A stretch of 64,000 bases of DNA from positions 124,001-188,000 of IMG/VR virus record IMGVR_UViG_2162886007_000107; one strand, 5' to 3'. The DNA comes from a virus. This document shows, piece by piece, positions 25,852-34,002 of this stretch. Made by a program: the position numbers and the translations under genes. Position 1 is the first letter of the stretch, and each line of letters begins with the position of its first letter. Below the pieces are notes generated by a model that did not search any database, had not been told where the DNA came from, and worked only from the letters and a program-made list of their open reading frames with translations.

Positions 25852-26595
25852 ATGGCTAACATCACTTTTCCTTGGAACCCCTTCCAGGATCAGATTCTTT
25901 GCCGGGTTAAAGGAGAGGTAATCAAAACCTCCACCGATGGCAAGCGACGTATCTTTGTTCCACGAGCAGCTCCCTTCTTCATGAAGAACGTTGTGCTCCG
26001 TAAACAGGGTAGTGTTACTCCCCTGAATCCTGGTAGCGACTTCTTGTACGCCCACACTTTCGACCGCTTCATTGTCGATAAACGTCGTAACGTTGCTGGT
26101 GCAATTGTTCTGCGTAAGGACTTCGAAAACGAAATCCTGGTCATGGATTACGACACCATTGGTGGTCCGTTCATTCTGGATGAAGTTGCCTTCGTTCAGC
26201 TGGTTGCAAACATCGTCAATGCTCCTCGTGAAGCTGATTGGAGTGACTTGGTTGGCGTACCTGAAGAATGGCCTGCTGATCCACACGATCACCCGCCAGT
26301 TCAAGGCTACGACTACGAAGACATGTACCTGGCCCTGAAGCACCTTATCCTCATTATGAGCGATTCGGAAACCAACGGTGCTAACCTCATGTCTCTTCTG
26401 GAAGATCACCTCAAGAAACCGATCCTGCAAGCCCACACCGGTAACAAGGCAGACCTCGGTCTCCCGGACACCGCTAACTTGCGTCCTTCTGTTGTTGCGG
26501 ACATCGCTGGTGGCGAGCCAGGTGTCGCTCTGACCATGGACGTGGCTCTGGAGATGTTCCGCCGAGCTGCTAAGGGTACGCTTAACCTCAATTAA
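25852..26595 (+). CDS. short fibre/baseplate-adaptor protein related to the tail fibres (247 aa)
   Basis: GGAG at 25839-25842 supports ATG 25852; earlier in-frame ATGs at 25837 and 25846 lack a spaced site. The protein matches the N-terminal ~200 residues of the giant proteins that follow: a VP..APFF strand, an LNPGSDF/L.PGDKGDY turn, a LVMDYDTIGG/IDYDVVGHF strand, and a DPHDHPP loop. Its tail has HTGNKADLGLPDTANLRPS, related to the H(x)nKxxxGL.xxxN segment common in tail fibres. It therefore looks like a stand-alone copy of the attachment domain, joining fibres to the baseplate (inference). Confidence 0.75.
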   Translation: MANITFPWNPFQDQILCRVKGEVIKTSTDGKRRIFVPRAAPFFMKNVVLRKQGSVTPLNPGSDFLYAHTFDRFIVDKRRNVAGAIVLRKDFENEILVMDYDTIGGPFILDEVAFVQLVANIVNAPREADWSDLVGVPEEWPADPHDHPPVQGYDYEDMYLALKHLILIMSDSETNGANLMSLLEDHLKKPILQAHTGNKADLGLPDTANLRPSVVADIAGGEPGVALTMDVALEMFRRAAKGTLNLN

Positions 26596-26605
26596 GGAAT
26601 GTTGC

Positions 26606-29600
26606 ATGAACTTCCCCATAGTTCCCGAATATCGGAAAGACATTCTCAATACCAACATTGAGAACAAGATTAAGGGTGAGCCGTTCGAGCTTCCTGCCAA
26701 ATCTAAAAAGGGTTACATCCTTGTTCCGGTACACGCTCCATTTTTCGTAAAAAGTTTGAAAGTTTACAACGGTAACGGCGAGCCACTCACTCCTGGTGAC
26801 AAAGGCGATTACCGTATCTACAGGATTATGGGGGGTTTGACTGATCTGACCGCTAAGTCTGTGTCGTGCATGATTGAATTCCTTAACCCGGATATTCGTT
26901 CAGGCTTCATCGACTATGATGTTGTTGGTCACTTCAGTCTGTTCGACGCCGCCTTCCTGAAGATGGTTGAAGAAGCAGCCAACGACGAACGCCCGGTTTG
27001 GTGGGAGAATGTCCACAACAAACCTACCCATTTCCGTCCGAAGCTTCACGGTCACAGCTTGTTGTATGAAACTGTGGCAATGATGGATATGGTTGGTCTC
27101 ATTGACGACTTGCTTGCTTTGCTTAAGAGCCGCGGTCGTACTCCTTTGGAGATCAAGTTCGAGCATTACCTGCGACTGCTCATCCACTACATCAAGACTT
27201 ACAAGACTGAGCTACTGCTTGCCCTGGAGAGACACAAAGGGGCTTACAACCCACACGGTTGGAACAAAGCACAGTCTGGTCTGGAGTTGGTGGATAACTT
27301 CCCTACTGCTCGTGGTGCTGAACTCCTGCAACCACGCAACGATCGTCACCTGACTCCTGATGGCATCAAAACCATTATGGATGTCTACGGCTTTAACAGC
27401 TCTGAGTTGTTGGAGCAAATGAAGTTGCCTATTAGCCAGTTCGGTAACAGTAACTTCATTCCTGCAAACATCGACGGTTCGTTTGAAGGCTTGGGCGGGA
27501 CGATTGAAACTGGCGGGATGTGCTTGGAGAGTGATGGTACTATCACTTACCTGGCTAGCCGGATGGATGGTCGTACGCGTGGTCTGTATTTCTCTGTAAT
27601 GGAGAACACGACCGATCAAAATAAAGCATCTTTGGATTTCACAGGCTACAAATACGAACACGCCAAGTTTAATGCAAGCAACGCAAACGTTGACCGCATT
27701 GTTCAGGGTAGTGGTAGTGAATGTATCCTGGTTTCCGATAGTGTCACGGACCTTTGCTTTATTGGTGTGACTAACGGGTCTAACGATCCTGCTCGTCACG
27801 TTTACTCCAAGATCAATATGCGTCCTTTGGTCGAAGCCATCTTTAGCAACCCTGGTTCTTACCGCGCTCAAGATGTTTGGAATTACTTGAGTATTGCCAT
27901 GATGGGGGATTGGGTTTACATTTTCCTAACTGCCTCCACTCCTGTACCAATTGCTAGCAATAACGTGGGCTCTAACTGGAACTATAAGCATATTTTCCGT
28001 GTGCCGATTGCTTCCATTAAAGCAACTGTTGACGTGACTCCGGTTCGTCAGAACGTTAGCTTTGTCGATGCCGATGGCGTGCAGGTTAACAACAGTCCAT
28101 GGTGGCGCTGGTTCAGCATTACCCGAGATAGTAACGGCTATGTAACAAAGGCTTTGCACACCTTTGCTCCTTACCCTTCTAACGGATGGATTGGTCCGTA
28201 CCGTTCGGCAGTGACCGTAGTGGCGCAGGATCCTAGCCGTCCTGGTATCTACGCACTGAAGTTCATGACGGCCTACTACGCAGCGTACACGTCGCCTAGC
28301 GTTAACGGTCAGATGAACGTAACCCCTGAGATCAACTACGATTTCAACCCGTACACAGGGGTGTTTACATTAAAGTCGCAGTCCCCAAGCTTTAACGTAA
28401 ACTTTGGTGCAAACCCAATTGTTCCACCACAGTACACAGACGTTTCTCTGAAATATCTGTGTGTGTTCTTCTATCAAGCGCAAGGTATGAACATCTTTGA
28501 AGATGGCCGTATTTCGTCTTGCGGAGCATACGGGTTCAGTGGGTTCCCTCGTGGAGCTTTGATCATCAACTTGCGAGGGTCGTCAACTCGTTACGCTACA
28601 GTATCCAGGTTCTGGAATCGTGGTGAAGATTTTGGTCTTAGTGGGGTTACACGGGTTGTTCCGGAAAACATGATCAGTCCGGTAGAGAGCAGTGTTTGTC
28701 CACGAGCCTTCCTGTATGTTCCAGGTGGTGAGTATTACGTGGCCGGTCGGAAGAACGATGCTAATGCTCTTGGACTGTTTTTCAAAACAGTATCGGGTAA
28801 GTTTGCACCTCGACCTGAAATCAATAACCTCTACATGTCGAACGTCGTGGCTCGTCCATTGACTAACAACATTCGCAGGGTTAACTCATTGCCTGGTTTG
28901 GGTGGGGCTACCATCTCTGTCCCTTCTGCCAATTTGGACTTTGCAGGGATTGAAGTAGGTGAATCGGCCTTTTGTGTCAGCTACCAGAAAAAGAACTTCG
29001 ACCGAGATCGGATGGGCACTGCATGGCCAGGAGGTGTTGCTGATGGCGACGTAGTGTTGATTCAAACACACACTCGTCGTCTTGAAGCAGATGGAACTTT
29101 AACAATAGTTCCTACTCTGGAAGTTCTTTATCCAGAATGGATTGTTAACGTTATCAAAGCACAGGTACAGTTCCCTGCGCTGCTTCCTGGTAGCCGCAAT
29201 GTAATTGTTACTGTCAATGATCCGACATTCTCCCCTCTCGCAAGATTTGGGTGGTTGCCGGTCACGGTTTCGGTTCAATATTGCGGTGGTCTTGGTACTG
29301 CTGATGCGAACACCTTGTTTGCGACCATTCTCAGTATTCAACCGACTTATGTAGACAGTGGTGGCCGAAAAGTTGTAAACGGTCTTACTGTGGTTAACGT
29401 GCATCATGGTCGTTTTGAAAGTACCGCAATGAACACTCCGTATCCTTGGGGTAATCAGGAATACTCCGACACTCCGTTGTCAACAATGGACCCGGCTCGT
29501 ATTCAGTATTACCTTGATGGTAACAAGTTGTCTGTTTTCCATGGGTGCGGTGTAATGGCGCAAACCCCTGGCGACTCTTGGGGCGTTGATGCAACATTTG

Positions 29601-30181
29601 TCTACAACGACAGAACAGCATCTCATGCCTGGAGTTCGGTTGACTGGAGGGCGCGTTCTAGCCGTGGTACGGGGATCATCATGACTCCGGACAACGGTAT
29701 TCAAGTAATGCGTGGTTGGGATCAGTCCACTGGTAGTGCCGCTACTATCTCTGAAGGCCCGGTTAACCATCCATTGGTTGGTTCAGTGTATCCGGAGATT
29801 GGTTGGGTTGTCTTCTTTAAGACACCGATTAAAGCAACCTTTAACGGGAAGCTCTACATCATCCCAGCCGGCAACATTGACTTGCGCAATGTTGTTCCTA
29901 ACCCGGCAAACAAAACGTTCTACATCTACGCCATCCTCCGTAACGGTATCCCTGTTTACGAGGTGGCTGAAGATAAACGCCTGGAGACTCCGTTCCAAGT
30001 GTGGGTAGGTAAGGTGATTACAAATACCTTGCAAATCCTGACAGTGGAGCGGTTCAACGTGGTTACCATTAACAGTAACCGAGTGTCCGAAATCAAACGG
30101 GGTAACTGTATCCCGGCTACTTCTGGTCTTGCTATTGAAGAAGGTCAGTTGCCTTGGTTGCGGGCTGACGAACTCTCTTAA
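26606..30181 (+). CDS. tail fibre protein A (1191 aa)
   Basis: A very long beta-rich protein. Residues 1-200 match the preceding adaptor-like gene. Around residues 210-235 is NPHGWNKAQSGLELVDN, a form of the NPHGxTKAQVGLxxVxN motif of many phage tail fibres. Residues about 290 onward begin with GSFEGLG and consist of repeated strands with few motifs. The last ~130 residues match the next protein (YPEIGWVVFF..., IDLRNV..., ending LPWLRADELS). No catalytic site seen. It should bind the host surface. Ten bases separate it from the adaptor-like gene, so the two are one unit. Confidence 0.82.
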   Translation: MNFPIVPEYRKDILNTNIENKIKGEPFELPAKSKKGYILVPVHAPFFVKSLKVYNGNGEPLTPGDKGDYRIYRIMGGLTDLTAKSVSCMIEFLNPDIRSGFIDYDVVGHFSLFDAAFLKMVEEAANDERPVWWENVHNKPTHFRPKLHGHSLLYETVAMMDMVGLIDDLLALLKSRGRTPLEIKFEHYLRLLIHYIKTYKTELLLALERHKGAYNPHGWNKAQSGLELVDNFPTARGAELLQPRNDRHLTPDGIKTIMDVYGFNSSELLEQMKLPISQFGNSNFIPANIDGSFEGLGGTIETGGMCLESDGTITYLASRMDGRTRGLYFSVMENTTDQNKASLDFTGYKYEHAKFNASNANVDRIVQGSGSECILVSDSVTDLCFIGVTNGSNDPARHVYSKINMRPLVEAIFSNPGSYRAQDVWNYLSIAMMGDWVYIFLTASTPVPIASNNVGSNWNYKHIFRVPIASIKATVDVTPVRQNVSFVDADGVQVNNSPWWRWFSITRDSNGYVTKALHTFAPYPSNGWIGPYRSAVTVVAQDPSRPGIYALKFMTAYYAAYTSPSVNGQMNVTPEINYDFNPYTGVFTLKSQSPSFNVNFGANPIVPPQYTDVSLKYLCVFFYQAQGMNIFEDGRISSCGAYGFSGFPRGALIINLRGSSTRYATVSRFWNRGEDFGLSGVTRVVPENMISPVESSVCPRAFLYVPGGEYYVAGRKNDANALGLFFKTVSGKFAPRPEINNLYMSNVVARPLTNNIRRVNSLPGLGGATISVPSANLDFAGIEVGESAFCVSYQKKNFDRDRMGTAWPGGVADGDVVLIQTHTRRLEADGTLTIVPTLEVLYPEWIVNVIKAQVQFPALLPGSRNVIVTVNDPTFSPLARFGWLPVTVSVQYCGGLGTADANTLFATILSIQPTYVDSGGRKVVNGLTVVNVHHGRFESTAMNTPYPWGNQEYSDTPLSTMDPARIQYYLDGNKLSVFHGCGVMAQTPGDSWGVDATFVYNDRTASHAWSSVDWRARSSRGTGIIMTPDNGIQVMRGWDQSTGSAATISEGPVNHPLVGSVYPEIGWVVFFKTPIKATFNGKLYIIPAGNIDLRNVVPNPANKTFYIYAILRNGIPVYEVAEDKRLETPFQVWVGKVITNTLQILTVERFNVVTINSNRVSEIKRGNCIPATSGLAIEEGQLPWLRADELS

Positions 30182-30190
30182 GCCTTAGGA

Positions 30191-30216
30191 AGAGTGGGGG
30201 GATCTCCCCTCACTCT
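30191..30216 (+). terminator. hairpin between fibre genes
   Basis: AGAGTGGGGGG (30191-30201) pairs with CCCCTCACTCT (30206-30216), with one G-T pair. No long T-run, so it may attenuate rather than stop transcription. Confidence 0.55.
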
Positions 30217-30240
30217 CTCCATTGTTAACAGGTATTTTAA

Positions 30241-33200
30241 ATGAATCCGTTGCGAGTTGTTGAATTCGACATCCACGGTAAGAATCCCAAGAACAAGATC
30301 TCTGGGGAAATCATTCCTATCTTGGATAAGACCTGTCAATGGGTCATTCCTGATGGTTCGCCTTTCTTTGGCGATTACCCTGATCCTGGTCAATTCCCTA
30401 TTACTGTAGTTTACGATCAAGCTGGTCGTGAACTTGTGCGTGACCGCGACTACTGGCTTGAAGAAGAATTCATGCCACTGGTTGAAGTAACCGGTCGTCC
30501 TGTTGTTTGTTTTATCCGTCTTTCCGAGGCGGTGCTCGCTGCTAACAAATTCATCAAGGTCAACTACATCTCTGTAGGGGCTTACTTCATTCCTCGTAAC
30601 AGCATCGAAGAGTGGCTTAAGACTATTCAGAAAGGCCACGTCCCAGTTCCTTGGGAAAAGGTATTCGGTGTTCCTCCTACTGTACCTTCCGAATGGCACA
30701 GTCACAGCATCAAGACTGAGATTGGCGATTGGTTCGAGTTTACCCTGTTCTACACCTACGTAGCCGAGAACCTTTCGACTCGTCATGGTGGTGAACTCAA
30801 CCGTCAATTGGAAGCTGCTGCTACTGCTGCTTTTGCCCGTCTGGTTAGCGAACGCGATCTGAACTACAATCGCATGCGCACTCACACCAGCAACTACAAT
30901 CGTCCGCACGGCATCTTGCCTAAAGACGTGAACATGGGTAACCACCCTAACTACCCTACTGCCACTCTGGAAGAAGACCGTGCAGGTACAGCAGCTAACC
31001 GCCTGAGTACTCCTCAGGGTGTGCAAGAGCTGCTTAAAGACCTCACTCCTGATACCAGCGGTGCAATGCGTAACGGTATGGTTCCATTGAGCAAGCATTC
31101 CAATGGTACTTATATTCCGCCAAACATTACCGGGTCGTTTGAAGGTCTGGGTTCTCGTAGTGAGTGCATGGGGATTTGTCTGGAAGAAGACGGTCGGATG
31201 GTAATCATCCAGAACCACTTCGATGGTCGGAATGAAGGTTTGTACTACTCCACTCTGACCCAGTACAACAAATCGTTTGATCCGAAGAACCCGTACGAGT
31301 TTGTTTACACGAACTACAAATACGAGCCTCCGGTTCTGATCAACCAGGGCATTGTTCCTGATTCGATCATCATGGGCAGCAGCAACGAAGTTATCATGGT
31401 GGGTAAAACCACTACTGGTAACCCAGGTGCTAATGACCAATGGTTTGTTGCTCTAACCAACAACAGTTTTGACCCAAGTGGTCACCGTTATATCAAGACT
31501 GATATTTCGGACATTGTTGCGCAGACCGGGCCGTTCAACCCTGACAGCAAACTGGTTGCCGAGCCCTATCACGGTCGCTGGGCTATTTCGTTGATTGACG
31601 ATTGGATTCTCTTGATTGTCAACTCGTCGGAAGGTGGTGGTAACTTTGAATGGCAAACTGGTCGAATCTCCTATTGGCGAATCCCTAAAGCTAGTGTGAT
31701 TTCGGGTACTCCTGCTAAATGGCAGTTGATCCGTATCAACTATGTGAACGGTGATGGTGTTCAACTGAACAACCAGGCTTGGTGGGAATACGCTACCCGC
31801 GTGAAGGACGGGAACGGGGCCACGACTAAATGGGGTCGGTACACCTTTAGTCCTATTCCAAATGTGGGAGCCACGTATTTTGGTCGTCGTGCTTTGACGC
31901 TGACTGCTAAAAAGACAGGGTTCCAAAACGTCTGTTATTACAACCTGATGATGTACACCTTCTTGGAGTACACTCCTCCTGGTCGTGGCCTTAACCCAGT
32001 GGCCTTGTACACCAACATGGTGTATGAACTCAACGTGGCTACAGGGAACATGACGTTGTTGTTTGCTCAGCCGACTTACAACGTCGATTACTCTAGTCAG
32101 GCCTGGAATACTGAGAACGCCAAACTCGCCAATTTCTACAACTTCCTAGTTCGTTATACCAAGCAGGCAACAATCGTAACTGCTAAAGGTGAGTTTGTTA
32201 CCGGGGTCACAGACTGGGCGGCGGAGATGATCCCGCTTAACACTTTGATCCAAATGTCTCACTTCAAGTTCAAATCCAATAACCAGCCAATGGCTAACCC
32301 TGAGCAACTGCTGAGTGGGGATTTGAGTACCGATCGCATTATCCCTTACAACTTTGAAAACAAGTTCCGGGATATTCTCACACCGATTCCTGTTGGTTTG
32401 AGTCAGCGATGCTTGGCGTATGAGGCTGACGGTGAAAACTTTGTCACGACGTCCACACGTACGGATAAAGTGACCAATGCTTCTGTAGGGGCTAAAATTG
32501 GTTTCCGTACGGTGACCGGTGATTATGCTGTGCGTCCTCAAGTGACAAACTTGACGTACGCTAACCTGAAAAGCCGTCCCTTGGTTAACACCGCTTACGA
32601 AACCAACATGACCACTCTGGAGACGGTCATCAACGCTACTGGTACTGCTGCCGATTTGGCTGCCAGAGGAGTTGAGATGGGGACAATGGCATTAAGTGGC
32701 TGTTCTTGGTCTAACCTTAGTCGTTATGGCAACCGTAACTTGGTTTCTCCTAGTGCGGCTTTCCGGGCCAAGAATGAGGCGGGGGCTTTCCTCTCCTTCC
32801 CTAAAACTCATCGTCGGGAATTTGATGCGGCAGCCAGAAAGATGAACTACATCCCTAATGACTATTATGGTCTGGCGGAGTCGTTCAAGAATCAGGTTCG
32901 TGCATTGATCCCTGCTGGTAAGTTGGGTGCTTTGTGGTGCTTCTCACTGTACGTGTTGGATGGTGCTAACGGAGGCATGTTTGCTGGGATGAACAGTGCT
33001 TTGCTTCACGTAAAGTATTCGCGAGTTCCAGATGGACAAACTCCATTTGTTGACGCACAGTTCTTGCATGTGACGTTAAACGTGGAAGCTCCAAATGCTA
33101 ACCATCCCGGGTGCTACTTGATCACTGGCTTTAATGCGGCTAGTGGTACTGGCGAGTACGTACAGCATCGGGACATTGTTCCTGAACGTGCTGGTTTTGG

Positions 33201-33951
33201 TACGGACAACATCAACCGTGCAGCAATGCAGATCTATCGCAATGGCGGGATGCTTCGAGTAGCAGTGATGGGCAATCAGATTTGTGTGGGCGGTACTCAG
33301 TACTTTGACACGACGATCTTTGATATCAACACTGCCAACGGAGCTATTAGTCTTGTGGGTGCTAACCATATCGGTTGGGAGGCTGGCGATACTGTCACTG
33401 CTATTCCAAGAATTGGTCTTACCCATTTCACTGCGGACGGAAGTAAATGGCTGACGGACGTTGCCAGCATCGCCGAGACGGTTTATCCATCTGGTGGTTC
33501 TGCGCGGATATTCCCAACTCAGGGAAGGGTTGACCGCTACGCAACCCTCACGGCTTATCCAGAAGTGGCTTGGGCTTTGTTCATCCTGGAAGAAGTAGAG
33601 GTATTGTTCTCTGGTACTTTGTATCGCATGCCAACCGGTACTATCGATTTGCGTGATATCGATGCAGACCCACGGAACAAAGTGTTCTACCTTTACTCCA
33701 CCATGGAAGGCCAAAAGCCTCAGTACATCCTCACGGATATCAAACTGCGTCAAACCGCCAAGATCCTGCATGCGGCTACGATCACCACTGGTCCTAACCA
33801 GATCCTGTTGATCGAACGTCGTCAGCCGTTCCTTGTTGGTAACCTGGAGTTGAGCTATAACCGCAAAGGTGGTTCCATTCCGGTCAGTTCAGGCTTCCCT
33901 CAGGATCAAGGTAACTTTAATTTCCTGAAGGCTTCTGAGCTGTTGCCTTAA
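30241..33951 (+). CDS. tail fibre protein B, paralogue of A (1236 aa)
   Basis: ATG at 30241. It aligns with fibre A along most of its length: the N-terminal attachment domain; a PHGILPKDVNMGNHPN segment where A has NPHGWNKAQ; GSFEGLGSRSE against GSFEGLGGTIE; NNQAWWEYATRVKDGNG against NNSPWWRWFSITRDSNG; and a C-terminal domain (YPEVAWALF, IDLRDID, RKGGSIPVSSGF, FLKASELLP). The middle has diverged most, as expected for receptor-binding parts under host selection. A and B probably arose by duplication and may form different fibres or one mixed fibre. No enzymatic residues recognised. Confidence 0.82.
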   Translation: MNPLRVVEFDIHGKNPKNKISGEIIPILDKTCQWVIPDGSPFFGDYPDPGQFPITVVYDQAGRELVRDRDYWLEEEFMPLVEVTGRPVVCFIRLSEAVLAANKFIKVNYISVGAYFIPRNSIEEWLKTIQKGHVPVPWEKVFGVPPTVPSEWHSHSIKTEIGDWFEFTLFYTYVAENLSTRHGGELNRQLEAAATAAFARLVSERDLNYNRMRTHTSNYNRPHGILPKDVNMGNHPNYPTATLEEDRAGTAANRLSTPQGVQELLKDLTPDTSGAMRNGMVPLSKHSNGTYIPPNITGSFEGLGSRSECMGICLEEDGRMVIIQNHFDGRNEGLYYSTLTQYNKSFDPKNPYEFVYTNYKYEPPVLINQGIVPDSIIMGSSNEVIMVGKTTTGNPGANDQWFVALTNNSFDPSGHRYIKTDISDIVAQTGPFNPDSKLVAEPYHGRWAISLIDDWILLIVNSSEGGGNFEWQTGRISYWRIPKASVISGTPAKWQLIRINYVNGDGVQLNNQAWWEYATRVKDGNGATTKWGRYTFSPIPNVGATYFGRRALTLTAKKTGFQNVCYYNLMMYTFLEYTPPGRGLNPVALYTNMVYELNVATGNMTLLFAQPTYNVDYSSQAWNTENAKLANFYNFLVRYTKQATIVTAKGEFVTGVTDWAAEMIPLNTLIQMSHFKFKSNNQPMANPEQLLSGDLSTDRIIPYNFENKFRDILTPIPVGLSQRCLAYEADGENFVTTSTRTDKVTNASVGAKIGFRTVTGDYAVRPQVTNLTYANLKSRPLVNTAYETNMTTLETVINATGTAADLAARGVEMGTMALSGCSWSNLSRYGNRNLVSPSAAFRAKNEAGAFLSFPKTHRREFDAAARKMNYIPNDYYGLAESFKNQVRALIPAGKLGALWCFSLYVLDGANGGMFAGMNSALLHVKYSRVPDGQTPFVDAQFLHVTLNVEAPNANHPGCYLITGFNAASGTGEYVQHRDIVPERAGFGTDNINRAAMQIYRNGGMLRVAVMGNQICVGGTQYFDTTIFDINTANGAISLVGANHIGWEAGDTVTAIPRIGLTHFTADGSKWLTDVASIAETVYPSGGSARIFPTQGRVDRYATLTAYPEVAWALFILEEVEVLFSGTLYRMPTGTIDLRDIDADPRNKVFYLYSTMEGQKPQYILTDIKLRQTAKILHAATITTGPNQILLIERRQPFLVGNLELSYNRKGGSIPVSSGFPQDQGNFNFLKASELLP

Positions 33952-33957
33952 TTGGTG

Positions 33958-33980
33958 TTGGGGGAGAACTTCTCCCCCAA
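33958..33980 (+). terminator. hairpin between fibre genes
   Basis: TTGGGGGAGAA and TTCTCCCCCAA flank one central base, giving a perfect inverted repeat, followed by TTCTTTT. Confidence 0.65.
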
Positions 33981-34002
33981 TTCTTTTCACTAGGAGACAC
34001 CT